DNA of 64,000 nt, taken from positions 15,814,605 to 15,878,604 of the forward strand of contig CM026431.1 of NCBI GenBank assembly GCA_014871385.1. The letters are read 5' to 3'. Below, piece after piece: positions 22,601-32,204 of the stretch (within the stretch, counting starts at the first letter, position 1; each line of letters starts with the position of its first letter). This DNA is from Ceratodon purpureus (Eukaryota; Streptophyta; Bryopsida; Pseudoditrichales; Ditrichaceae). The position numbers and the translations under genes are program-made. The notes below the pieces were generated by a model that saw only the letters and a program-made list of their open reading frames with translations, was not told where the DNA came from and did no database searches.

Positions 22601-24648
22601 AGCGTTTTAAGAAATGGGTGGATGTTTCTAGCTCTGAGTGCATTTTTACAGATTATCAGAGGAGGCATTTTCGAGCTCCACATCTTGTTCAATGTCCCTG
22701 GTACCTTGAATTGAAGGAGAATGAGAAGTGTCCTGGGGATGAGAGAGCTTTGAAGGCAAGCTGTGACAACTTGGTGCTGCAGCTTGGGGATGAGAATACC
22801 ATGAATTTGGAGGAGAATGCCTCGGAGGTTGGTGATGATGCTTCTCTTTCTGAGAAGCAAAGGAAGAAACTAGCAGAGAGGAAGGCAAAGGCTGAGGCAA
22901 GGATGAAGGAGGAGGAGGACAAGAAGAAGGAGAAGGAGGACAAGAAGAAGGAGAAGGAGGAAGGAGTCAAGCTCAAGAGAGAATTGGCAGCAAGGAACAG
23001 GGAGCTTGCCAAGCTTGTTTTGAAGGAAGGGCCAGAGAAGATGTTGACTCATGTTGGCATTTCTCCTTCAGGTAGCAGCATGGCTGCTGCCATAGTTCCT
23101 GTAGCTCCTCAGGTGCCTCTTTTTTCTACCCCCATGCCTTCTCAGACTATCTACACCATTCCATGCTCGCAATTGGATGAGGTAGACACTAGGGTTGAGA
23201 TCATCAATGACTTCCCTATGGGCATTTTGGAGCTGTTTAATGATCTTTCAGAGGGGGATGAGCCTGAGGTTTGGATCAAGGTGAAGGATTGGATCAAGGA
23301 GAATCTCGGTAGCAAGGCTAGGAATTTTGGAGGTGAAGAGGCTGAGGCTGCTGTGGACCTCATCATTTTTGATGTTCCAGAGGATTTACCAGTTCCAGGT
23401 TTAGGGCATGATGGTGAGATTCCATGCTGGAACAAGCACCCCAAGATTTCAGCAGGGAAGAAAATGGAGTCTTCGTGGATTAAGGCCCATTTTGAGTTTG
23501 CTATGCAGTTTCTGCAGGATGATGGAGCCTTGATTGTATTCTACCCTGATTCAAGGTTCATTTCGAATGAGCTTATTTTCTGGGCAGAGTGGGCTAACTT
23601 TCAAGAGGAGGCCAAGTGGTTTGCAATCAATGGCCTGCCATTGACTATTCCAGACCGTTATCCACGGGAGCACAAGACTTTTATGGTCAAGTGCTTCATC
23701 AAGATGGAGAATGCGGAGGAGGGTGTTCCAAGGTCTAAGTTCCAGTTTCATGATAGGGCTGAGCTTGGTGCCCAAGGCATCAAGCTCTCCACTGATGGTC
23801 ACTGTACTAATTTGATTACTGCAGATTCTCTTACTTATAATTCAGAGACAGGTTTGCCATTCAGAGGTCCTAGAGAGAAGACTTCTAACCTCTTGCAGGC
23901 TCTGATTGATCTCTGCACTGTAGAGATTGACATTGTCATGGATCTCACAGCTTCTACAGGTATATTTTAGTCTTTCTGTTTTCTGATTGTTGTTTTTTGT
24001 ATTTCTTTTTATTCTTTAATCTCATGCAATTGAACTTCAATTTTTCTGCAGGTGCTTCCATTCGAGCATCGAAGAGTCTCCGGCGCCATGTCATAGGCTT
24101 TGAGTATGACACCACCTTGTACAAGCAGGTCTTGTTGCCTCTTCTTCCAAGCGCGGAAGAGGTTGAGTCTGCTCCAATTCCTGTGCCTTCACCGAAGAAG
24201 AAACGTGCCATTGAATCAGATGATGAGCCTGAGAGGAAGACTGCCCCCAAGCGTTCTTGTAAGTAAGTCTCTACATTCATTTGACATTTGTTTGTTTGTT
24301 TAAAAAAATTTAGTTCAATATTTAATAAACTGTGAAATTGTCATGTGCAGTCGGAAGAAAGCGTTGAAGAATGACATTGGTGGCTCTATTATCTCCCGCC
24401 ATCTTAGCAAGATAAAGAGTCCAGTTAGACCTTTAGAGCTTCCACATTATGCAGAGATGCAGGCTCAAGCTCATTTAGCTGCTCCTTCTCCATCTATTTC
24501 ATCTGATAGAGATAGCATTTGTCGTGATGCTGAGATTTATCTTGACATAGCTGCAGAAGTTGCTAGAGTGGTATTATCTAGTGATAGTGATAGCGATTCT
24601 TATCATGGTTGGATTGGTACTTGTAGCGATGACGAGATGTCTACTTGA
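16637..24648 (+). CDS. ParB-like plus DNA N4/N6-methyltransferase-like fusion protein (frame interrupted)
   Basis: Predicted exons: 16637-16729, 16845-16937, 17243-17837, 17957-18158, 18258-18466, about 21994-22175, 22306-23959, 24052-24262, 24351-24648 (about 1180 codons). Most joins are phase-consistent GT-AG. A ParB/sulfiredoxin-like domain (17390-17720) shows VPLCRMIPMKDVREPL and then WDGNHRHIAW. A lysine/glutamate coiled coil follows (22850-23010). The C-terminal part has the permuted order of beta-class N4/N6 methylases: a motif IV position with IIFDVPEDLP (23362-23391), a strand GALIVFYPD, a PDRY..HKTFMVKCF region, then the SAM-binding motif I as VMDLTASTGASIRASK split by an intron. 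DVPE replaces the usual DPPY/SPPY, so activity is doubtful. The tail has basic KKKR/PKR signals and is acidic. Single missing bases near 17765 and 18350 break the frame. The exon near 22 kb has an unresolved start, and the upstream intron carries a 498-bp array. The 5' start is uncertain and lies close to the gypsy LTR. Confidence 0.7.
18690..21713. repeat. Six copies of a 498-bp tandem repeat inside an intron
   Basis: Copies are in register at 18730, 19228, 19726, 20224, 20722 and 21220, and look identical or nearly so (small differences only in the first copy). Each unit carries two hairpins of the form GCTGCGTGC-loop-GCACGCAGC, with loops ATGCA and ATCCA, about 115 bp apart. A partial hairpin arm also lies just left of the array, at about 18635-18655. 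Near identity implies recent amplification. Small frames repeated in each unit are not genes. Confidence 0.93.
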
Positions 24649-24949
24649 TCATTGCATATTTACTCTATATCGTTATGTTTTCCCTACTTATATATTATAT
24701 GATAGCTTTGGCTTTGGATTTTATATATACCCTAAACCTCACTTTACTCTACTTCTGTGTTAATTTCTCTACAGGCCATATGTTTTAAATTGACTTAATA
24801 CATGATTGAATTATAAAGATGGTACTAATTTTTTAAGAATTTGAACATTCCTTGGTTACAGCTTGAAGGCATCACAATAAAATGTGGTTTTCTTAAAACC
24901 TTTCTCATGTATTTTTGCCTGCCCTATTATACTATGTGTATATCTGTTC
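24649..24949. other. 3' flank of the ParB/methyltransferase-like gene
   Basis: AT-rich region with an AATAAA at about 24878 that could serve as polyadenylation signal. No gene seen. Confidence 0.35.
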
Positions 24950-25280
24950 TTCATCTAATATTTTTAATTATTTTTTTTTATCCTTCTTCTTTCTCTCCTG
25001 TATGAATTCATTCTTTTTTTTTTTTTTTTTTTTTTAGTTAATTCCTTTTTATGTTTTATCTTTTATTTTTTTTAATTTATTTTTTCATTTATTCGTTGTT
25101 TTTCTTCTTTCGTTGTTTTATTTATATTTTTTTCTTTTCTTCTTATTTTCCTTCATTTTATTTTTTTTCCCCTATATTCCTTTTCATTATTTATTTTTAA
25201 TCTATTTTCTTTCTTTCATTTATTTATTTTTTTCTCTTTTCTTTTTTTTCCTTTATTTTTATTTTTTTCCTCTTGGTCTT
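24950..25280. repeat. T-rich low-complexity tract
   Basis: Long pyrimidine-rich stretch (TTTATTT, TTCTTTT, a poly-T run near 25015-25036). The frame inside it (F/L/Y-rich) is compositional. Confidence 0.85.
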
Positions 25281-27012
25281 CATGTCCTGGAATTGATAGG
25301 ATATATGAAAAAATAATCACAGTTTATTTGGGTATGAATCGGGTGTAAATTTCTACATTTATCAATTTAGAAGCCATTCTTTTTAGAATATACCCTAAAA
25401 CACCTTCCACGGTCATAGGTCCCATACATGTCATGTCATGCAAAATCATCTCAAAATATCAAATAAATAGTCAAAAAATTGAAAATTTAGTGCTCACCGC
25501 TCACTGCTCACTGCTCACCGCTCACAAGATAGCACTCCTGTGCCGGGCAGGACCAAAAAAAACTTTTCACTCAAGTTCAAACCTTACGATCTTCTAAACG
25601 GTGAGGAGTTACAGTCTAAAATTTTGTGTACACATACATGTACAAGTTAGGTACTAGATCCTACGGTTAGAGTCTCCTAAATACGTTCAAGTTTGCATAA
25701 TTCTACCTTGAACTAAAACATGGCAGATTTGTGGCAGAATTTGGGATTTTATGGCCAAATGCTTTAGGGGTTAATGTTTTCCTTCGAGATGCCTGGACCC
25801 CACTGTTCCGACCTAATATTAGAGGTATCTTCAACAAAACTTACCATTGAATTACAAATCACAGGATCAAAGTGATCAAAGTAGATGCTGCGTGAGTAGA
25901 TGCTTCCTAAAAATTTAATATATAATTGGAAAGTCTGTACACCTTCAGTCTGATACTATTTGTCAAATTGAGGTATCGTCTTTGCCGTGTGCTGAATCTC
26001 AGGCGTTATTCTAACATGGTACCGCATTCAGGCACGGATCGACGTGATGACACATGTACGGGCAAGTGTGGTTTTCATATTATGTTAATAATATATCCTT
26101 CGGGCCATTTGAACTAAATTCCATGATACCAGCCGAAACATGAGCCGAATCAGTAGCGAGAACAGAACTGGACCAGGTTGCCCTCGTCAGATCCGGGAGC
26201 AGCTTCACATGATGGAAATGCGGTCCTCAAGCATTCGGGGTTTCTCAGATTAGAGACGATGTTAAATTGCAAAGCTATCGATTCACATCTTTATGCAGTG
26301 AACCATACCATTGCGAGACCATATGTAGCTCGGATAAGCATCGATTTTAAAATTAAAAAATCCTCCAACAGCGCGTTAGTACACCCAAATTCTTTGACGC
26401 GGAATCGTAATGCTTCTACCATGCAGGTATTCATATATTCACCGCAATCAAGTAATGGCACCTGTACAGACAAGTGCGGATTTGCAGGCCGGAATGTCTT
26501 GAGGCTCTTGACAAGTTGACAAGTTTTCGGATGTTAGCACTGAGCATGTATATCTTAATAATTTACTTGACACATCATTATCACTTCCATGAGAAAAACC
26601 GGGGCGGTAGTACTTCAAAAGAAATCATGGAGGACCCGAAGTCCAGTTACAGTAGATACTATACCGCCATGGATTCCTCTTCTTAACTACAGTGATGCCG
26701 TGGCAAAATAGTCACATTTTGACTTTGATGACCAGTGCTTTTGATTATATAAGCGGGTTGCCATCCAGAGTTTGTACAAAGCGCAATTGATCAAATCTGT
26801 TGTATACGTTGTAAGTTGATAGATCCAAGCACTTCGTTTGAGTTCCATTGAACCATAGCTGGCTTACATTGTACATCGCACGTTGTAGTTTGTAAAATTC
26901 GTCCACTGTCTGGTGATTACGATTATCAAAGCAGTGATAGTGACAAATTCGTCTGAAACCGAACGTCCAAGGCGAGGACTCTAAGAGATCGAGACCGAAG
27001 GTGATAAGTAAG
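25281..27012. other. Intergenic region upstream of the ankyrin gene
   Basis: No convincing gene. It contains a run of GCTCACCGCTC-type motifs at 25491-25526, and two diverged copies of a short motif (ACATGTACGGGCAAGTGTGG at about 26053, ACCTGTACAGACAAGTGCGG at about 26460). The last few hundred bases should hold the promoter of the gene starting at 27013. Confidence 0.4.
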
Positions 27013-28992
27013 ATGACGATGAAGCCGGCTTCAGCTCTAGAGGCCTTCGCCCACTGTTGCACGGAGACTCAGGTTCGTGCATATCTGGGAGCCTTGTCAG
27101 AGAGTGGCAGGGAGAGGCTCAAGACGCATGGGCACCTGGCTCTCTCACGAGCAATGGAATTCAACAAAGATTCTGCTGGTGTAATCCGTGCTCTGCTGGA
27201 GCAGCCTGAAATTCAAGTGAATCTGCCTCATGTTGGCCAAGATGGGAACACGGTTCTCCATTTTGCTGTGTTGTTGCGAGACGCGGAGGCTGTGCGCATG
27301 CTTTTAGCTCGTGATGATATAGATACAAATGTGGGAAACCGACGAGGGGGTCGCACACCACTGCACATTGCTGTGGAGGAAGGTTCATCGTGTCTAGAGA
27401 TTCTGGAGCTCCTTCTTGCTGACTTACGAGTGAACGTTGCTGCGGTAACTACTGACAAACGGACTGTGCTTCATGTTGCATGCACGGGTGGCGGTTCTTG
27501 TTCTGTTGACAGAGTAGATGTTGTAAGTAGGCTTTTGAAATTTTTAAAAGCTGAAACCAAATTGAGGTTGGGCTTACCCCAATTTCTTAAGAGTACAGAT
27601 GTGTTGGGAAGGACCGCATTGCATTACGCCGCTGAGAGTGGTCTGGCTGAAACCGTGGATGAGTTTTTAAATGAACTTGGACCGCAGGAGAGGAGCAATG
27701 CTAGTATTGATCACCTTGCTCTAGCTGAAGACATCAATCGCTACATGGCAGTGCACTTAGCTGTCCAGAAAGGACACCTCGAGGTCGTCAAACGCCTTCT
27801 ACCCTTGATTGATAGCAAGCTGGACCAGAGTAGAGAAACAGCGCCCCTTCACGCCTTCAGAATTCTAAGTCGCCGAAAAGAAGAGGGAAAGGGAGGATCA
27901 TCCATGGTGCTGGATATCTATCTTAAGCTTCTAGACGTCGTAAGCACTGATGACTCCAGTATCGCCAATTATTTGTTGGAGACTTTGTACAAGACCCATT
28001 TTAAACAGCCGCATATTGAAGTGTCTGATCATAAGGACTGCCCAAGGTCTCAACTCTTGCTCTGGGCCGTGAAGTTCTGCAAGGATACAGATCATCTTCC
28101 ACTTCTCATCTCGCACATCCTCAAGTGGAATCTAAAGCTAGCAAACAAGCGTCTTGAGATCGCTACTAAGCGGACTATACTCCACATTGCCACAATCTCG
28201 GAGAATCGGATTGCCGTTCAAGCCCTGTGCAAGGAGAGCGCACTATGGGACCTAGATGGAAACCGGCGGGATGCCAACGACAAGACAGCCTTGGAGTACG
28301 CCTTTGAGAATGAGAACAAGACCATCCAGCACATACTCATGGGACGCCAAGATGTTAAGGAGCACCTCGCTGGACTCCACAGGAAGCGCGCGACGTATGC
28401 TCAAGCTTCGAACGCTATTCTGGTTGTTGCGGCATTGATCTGCACCGTGACTTACATGAAATGCACCACGAAAGCCGAGTTGGATAAACTGGGAAGCGGA
28501 TCCAACTTAGCTCCAAGTCCCTCGCTCACTTCACGTAAAGGTACGGACTACTTGGAATACGCGACCATGCCCACGAGGTTAGCGTTTTTGCTGGCCATCG
28601 TATCATGTCTTCTGGCCGCCTTCGCAGCACTGCCGTTCTCGTTCGGGCTCTTCTTTGTTCAAACAACGGACGATAGTTACATCAGAAGGTCATTATACCG
28701 CACGAGAGTGCTGATCGTGGTGTCATCGTACTGTCTCGTACTCTCGCTCGGGGCGTTCTGGTTTGCCTTCATATGCTCCCAGTACATATCGCCGTTTTTT
28801 AGTTACGAGTGTGCGTTCGCATGCAAAGTAGCCTTGATAGTGTTCGTGTGTCTCTCAGTAGTGTTCTTGGCGACAAATGGTGTGACAGCGCTCTGGTCGA
28901 AGGAAAAGGAAAGGCGGAAGGAATTATTAAGAACTGACGAAAGTATGCGATTCATCAGGTTGCCCAAGTTGAAAGGCCCCGAGGACGTTTGA
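27013..28992 (+). CDS. Ankyrin-repeat protein with PGG membrane domain
   Basis: Single-exon frame of 659 residues from ATG 27013; an earlier in-frame GTG at 27001 is not used as start. The N-terminal two thirds hold ankyrin repeats, with the TxLHxA signature visible as NTVLHFAV, RTPLHIAV, RTVLHVAC, RTALHYAA, MAVHLAVQ, RTILHIAT and a last KTALEYAF. The C-terminal part is a PGG domain (YAQASNAILVVAALICTVTY) and has four membrane-spanning segments: near residues 473-491, 521-545, 568-594 and 602-626. Plant ankyrin-PGG proteins (ACD6/ITN1 type) sit in the plasma or ER membrane and act in defence and salt or ABA signalling; which role applies here cannot be said. No frame damage is visible. It is the least ambiguous ordinary gene in the window. 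Confidence 0.93.
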   Translation: MTMKPASALEAFAHCCTETQVRAYLGALSESGRERLKTHGHLALSRAMEFNKDSAGVIRALLEQPEIQVNLPHVGQDGNTVLHFAVLLRDAEAVRMLLARDDIDTNVGNRRGGRTPLHIAVEEGSSCLEILELLLADLRVNVAAVTTDKRTVLHVACTGGGSCSVDRVDVVSRLLKFLKAETKLRLGLPQFLKSTDVLGRTALHYAAESGLAETVDEFLNELGPQERSNASIDHLALAEDINRYMAVHLAVQKGHLEVVKRLLPLIDSKLDQSRETAPLHAFRILSRRKEEGKGGSSMVLDIYLKLLDVVSTDDSSIANYLLETLYKTHFKQPHIEVSDHKDCPRSQLLLWAVKFCKDTDHLPLLISHILKWNLKLANKRLEIATKRTILHIATISENRIAVQALCKESALWDLDGNRRDANDKTALEYAFENENKTIQHILMGRQDVKEHLAGLHRKRATYAQASNAILVVAALICTVTYMKCTTKAELDKLGSGSNLAPSPSLTSRKGTDYLEYATMPTRLAFLLAIVSCLLAAFAALPFSFGLFFVQTTDDSYIRRSLYRTRVLIVVSSYCLVLSLGAFWFAFICSQYISPFFSYECAFACKVALIVFVCLSVVFLATNGVTALWSKEKERRKELLRTDESMRFIRLPKLKGPEDV

Positions 28993-30239
28993 TCTTCTGC
29001 TGACTGCCGTCCACTTCTCGCTTCCTTGCAAACAGAGTAGACATATGTACCGAGGGAGTCTTTTGGTCGATTAACTAATTGGAGCGATTTTGACTTGAAT
29101 GCTTTGTACAGACTTTGGCGAATAAGCCCCAGAGTTGCTGTACTGTACATAACAAGCCATGCCATGTATTATTTTCTGAAGGCCACAGAGCACCTCTTGA
29201 TTTTCAGATTTCCTTAAAACGCATGATGGTGTAGAATGTGGAGGGAAAGTGTTAAAGTCGATGTAAGCTAGAAAAATACTCCGTAATTATTATGTAATCT
29301 TCGACGTGCAGAATAGCATAGATCGTGTTCATGTTGCTCTTTGTGGTGTTATTGGAACCTATGCTGACTCGCTGAGACCAAGTTTACAGAAGGAACATGA
29401 GGAGGCTGAATCGATCAGGAAGAGCCAGGTTGAGGACATACTTTGTTTGTCCGCTATGCACTGACGTGCTCCGCCTCTTGTGGTTGGCAATCAGGCACAG
29501 ATTAGTCACAAGAACACAGAGAGGGATTGTGATCGATATGCAAAATAGAGCAGGCAGTTTTAGCATGTAAATTATGTATTTTTGGTGAATAAGAAGCCCC
29601 ATGTTTGCAGCAAGATGTACATTCATGTACTAAACTGTTTGAATTAACTATTGCATCAAGTTACCCAATACAACAGTTACCCCACCCAGGTACGGTACTC
29701 GCCAACTGTGACGGCAAGGTGTTGATCTCATCATCACCCGACCAAGCATCCGACCACACGATTCAAGACCAAGAACATGTTTCCCACTTAGCCTAGCCGG
29801 TGTTGATTTCATCATCACCATGTCTGTGACAAAAGGGTGGACTGTACCCTGTCTCTCCCTCTCTCTTCGGCGATCTGTGTAGCAGCCAAGATACTGGGCG
29901 CTCCAAGATCTTATGCCGTTGTTAGTGTGAGCATGTGAACTAGCATATGTGGCTTTTGCCCGTGGAATATAATGGTTCTTTAAACGCCATATTCATTAAA
30001 TTGGCCACTACACGTTACATTCAGTGTCATACTATTTGACGTGTGACAATAATATTACCTTAAGTAGGGGTCCATATTAGTGTGGACGTACAAATTAGTA
30101 ATACTTTTTACTATAAATGGGGTGCCAATGTGGAATAATATGGACATATAAAAAATAACGTGAAATAACATTAATACGGAATACAAGAGCAAACAGTAAA
30201 AGATGCGGCACAATTCTAAAAGATCTGAATGGAAATTGA
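28993..30239. other. Intergenic region
   Basis: 3' flank of the ankyrin gene followed by unremarkable sequence. Small frames on either strand lack domain signal. Nothing else recognised. Confidence 0.35.
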
Positions 30240-30400
30240 AAGAAAAGTAATCATAGTAAAGAAAAGTAATCATAGTAAAGAAAAGTAATCATAGTAAAGA
30301 AAAGTAATCATAGTAAAGAAAAGTAATCATAGTAAAGAAAAGTAATCATAGCAAAGAAAAGTAATTATTGTAAAGGAAAAGTAACTCAGTAAAGAAAAGG
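30240..30400. repeat. 19-bp tandem repeats
   Basis: About eight copies of a 19-bp unit (AAAGAAAAGTAATCATAGT), decaying into similar A-rich units up to about 30480. Confidence 0.9.
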
Positions 30401-30801
30401 TAAATTTAGTAAATAAAGGGTAAAATTAGTAAAGAAAAAGAAATTCCAATAAAAGATAAAGTAATGGAAAAGCATTTTATTCAAAGGAAAAAATGACAAC
30501 TGCATAGTAGACGGGAACCGATAATGGTGAGTAAAGAGTGCCATATATAAACGTTGGTGCTCGTGAACATAACAGAGTTACACTGGAATACAATAACTTC
30601 ATTGGAACAAGTTGCTGTGAAAAAAGGTTACGACGGATGGATAACGTGAGGACTAAAAGTGAAGGATGTGAGGTGCAGACATTTTTTAATCAATGAGAAG
30701 AGTGAATGACATGTGAGTACTCAGCCAACTCTGTGCGGTCTTTGCACGGCTTTCGAACTTTGGTTTGTATTATGGTTGGGAATCATCTTTAAGGACTAAA
30801 G

Positions 30802-31550
30802 GTGCAGGGGGAGAGCACAATAAAGTGGACCACAAAGTGCAAAATGTGACCACTAACAAGTGAATATGAAGTGTGCTGTTTTTGAAGGCTCAAAGCTGAT
30901 TTTGAGGATTTTGGTGTAGTTTTTGAGCATTTTAGTCACTTTCTAAGGTGTCATAAGGTATCTTACACACACCTTCATAAAAAGAACATCTTGAATTGAA
31001 ACTAAATTTGACCACTAGTTCTAAATCATGAAAATGAACTTTTCCAAAGTCTTGATTTCTTCATTTGGGGCCCTCTATTGTCTTTAGATGATGTTTTTTT
31101 CAATTTAAAAAACAATGTTCGGTGAAAAAAAAGTGACAAAAAGTATCGTGGAAAAGACCCTCTTAAAAAGCATCCTTGCGATACTTTTGGAACCCTAAAT
31201 CAATCAATGAGTATATGAATTGACTATTTTAGAATACCTTTTAAACATACAGAGGGCCCCGCGAAATTAAAAGTGATTTCGGACAAAACCCTAAACCATT
31301 TTGTTCACTTTTCCAAATGATTCCATTCACTTTGCCCGAGTTCGACGTCTCCGTTTTCCATTGTAAACTCAATGTCCCCTCTCGCAACTTTGGGAAGTTG
31401 AAGAAAATCAAGTCTACTTTCCGTATCTCAAACTCAATTTTGCATCGACATAACATAGATCCCACTTTCCCTAGTGTTTACAGAAGGGGCTGAAATTGGT
31501 GAAAAGATAAGCACTTTTTTGGTTCACTTTATTGTGCTTCCCCCCTGCAC
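30802..31550. mobile_element. Small non-autonomous element with about 40-bp terminal inverted repeats
   Basis: The left end (30802-30840, GTGCAGGGGGAGAGCACAAT...) matches the reverse complement of the right end (31511-31550, GTGCAGGGGGGAAGCACAAT...) with few mismatches. The 749-bp interior has no coding capacity. This is the form of a MITE. No clear target-site duplication was found, so the superfamily is not assigned. Confidence 0.6.
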
Positions 31551-32204
31551 AATCATGGTTTGTTAAATATCAACCATCGTGTAACAACGATTACTTAGAA
31601 AAACGCAGATGTTGATTATTTGTTGTGTTCAAATTCTTCATGATCTTCGTGGGTACAAACTTTCATTGTTGCCCTCCGACTTAAGGTATTCTTTCTTCAA
31701 GTTATAAGAGATTAAAAGGTTGAACCACTCCTAGATTCGAAAAATCTGGAAATGACTTCGAAGGCGACCGCTTAGGAGTTTCGATGCCATGATATAGGGG
31801 ATATTTTGAAGATCCAAAAATATAACATCCGAGGTGGATGACTATAGTATGGAAATTACTAGGTTATAAGAAGCCTAGCATAAAGGTTTACTTCAATATT
31901 GTATTTATATAAGTCCTCAAAGGAGTTAGCATATGATGATAGCAGTCATACGTTCAAAAACTAAGTATGTGTCTAAGCATTAGATAAAAGAGATCCTATA
32001 TTCTTCTTTGCTAACTATTAACAAAAATGCAAAGTGTACAGTTGCATCTAAGATTTCATATATCAGGTACTACGTAGTAGTTCAGGATGAATATTGTAAA
32101 ATTCCGACATTGTGAAGCAAAAGATCGGGATGGTTTTAATATACTATACTATTTGAAAATGTTCCTCAGACTTGTGCTCTTCGTACTGGTGGTCGATGAT
32201 GAAT
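31551..32204. other. 3' flank of the DUF7869-like gene
   Basis: AT-rich spacer with no gene seen. Confidence 0.35.

Noticed and set aside
24950-25316. 67-codon F/Y/L-rich frame
   Set aside because: T-rich low complexity.
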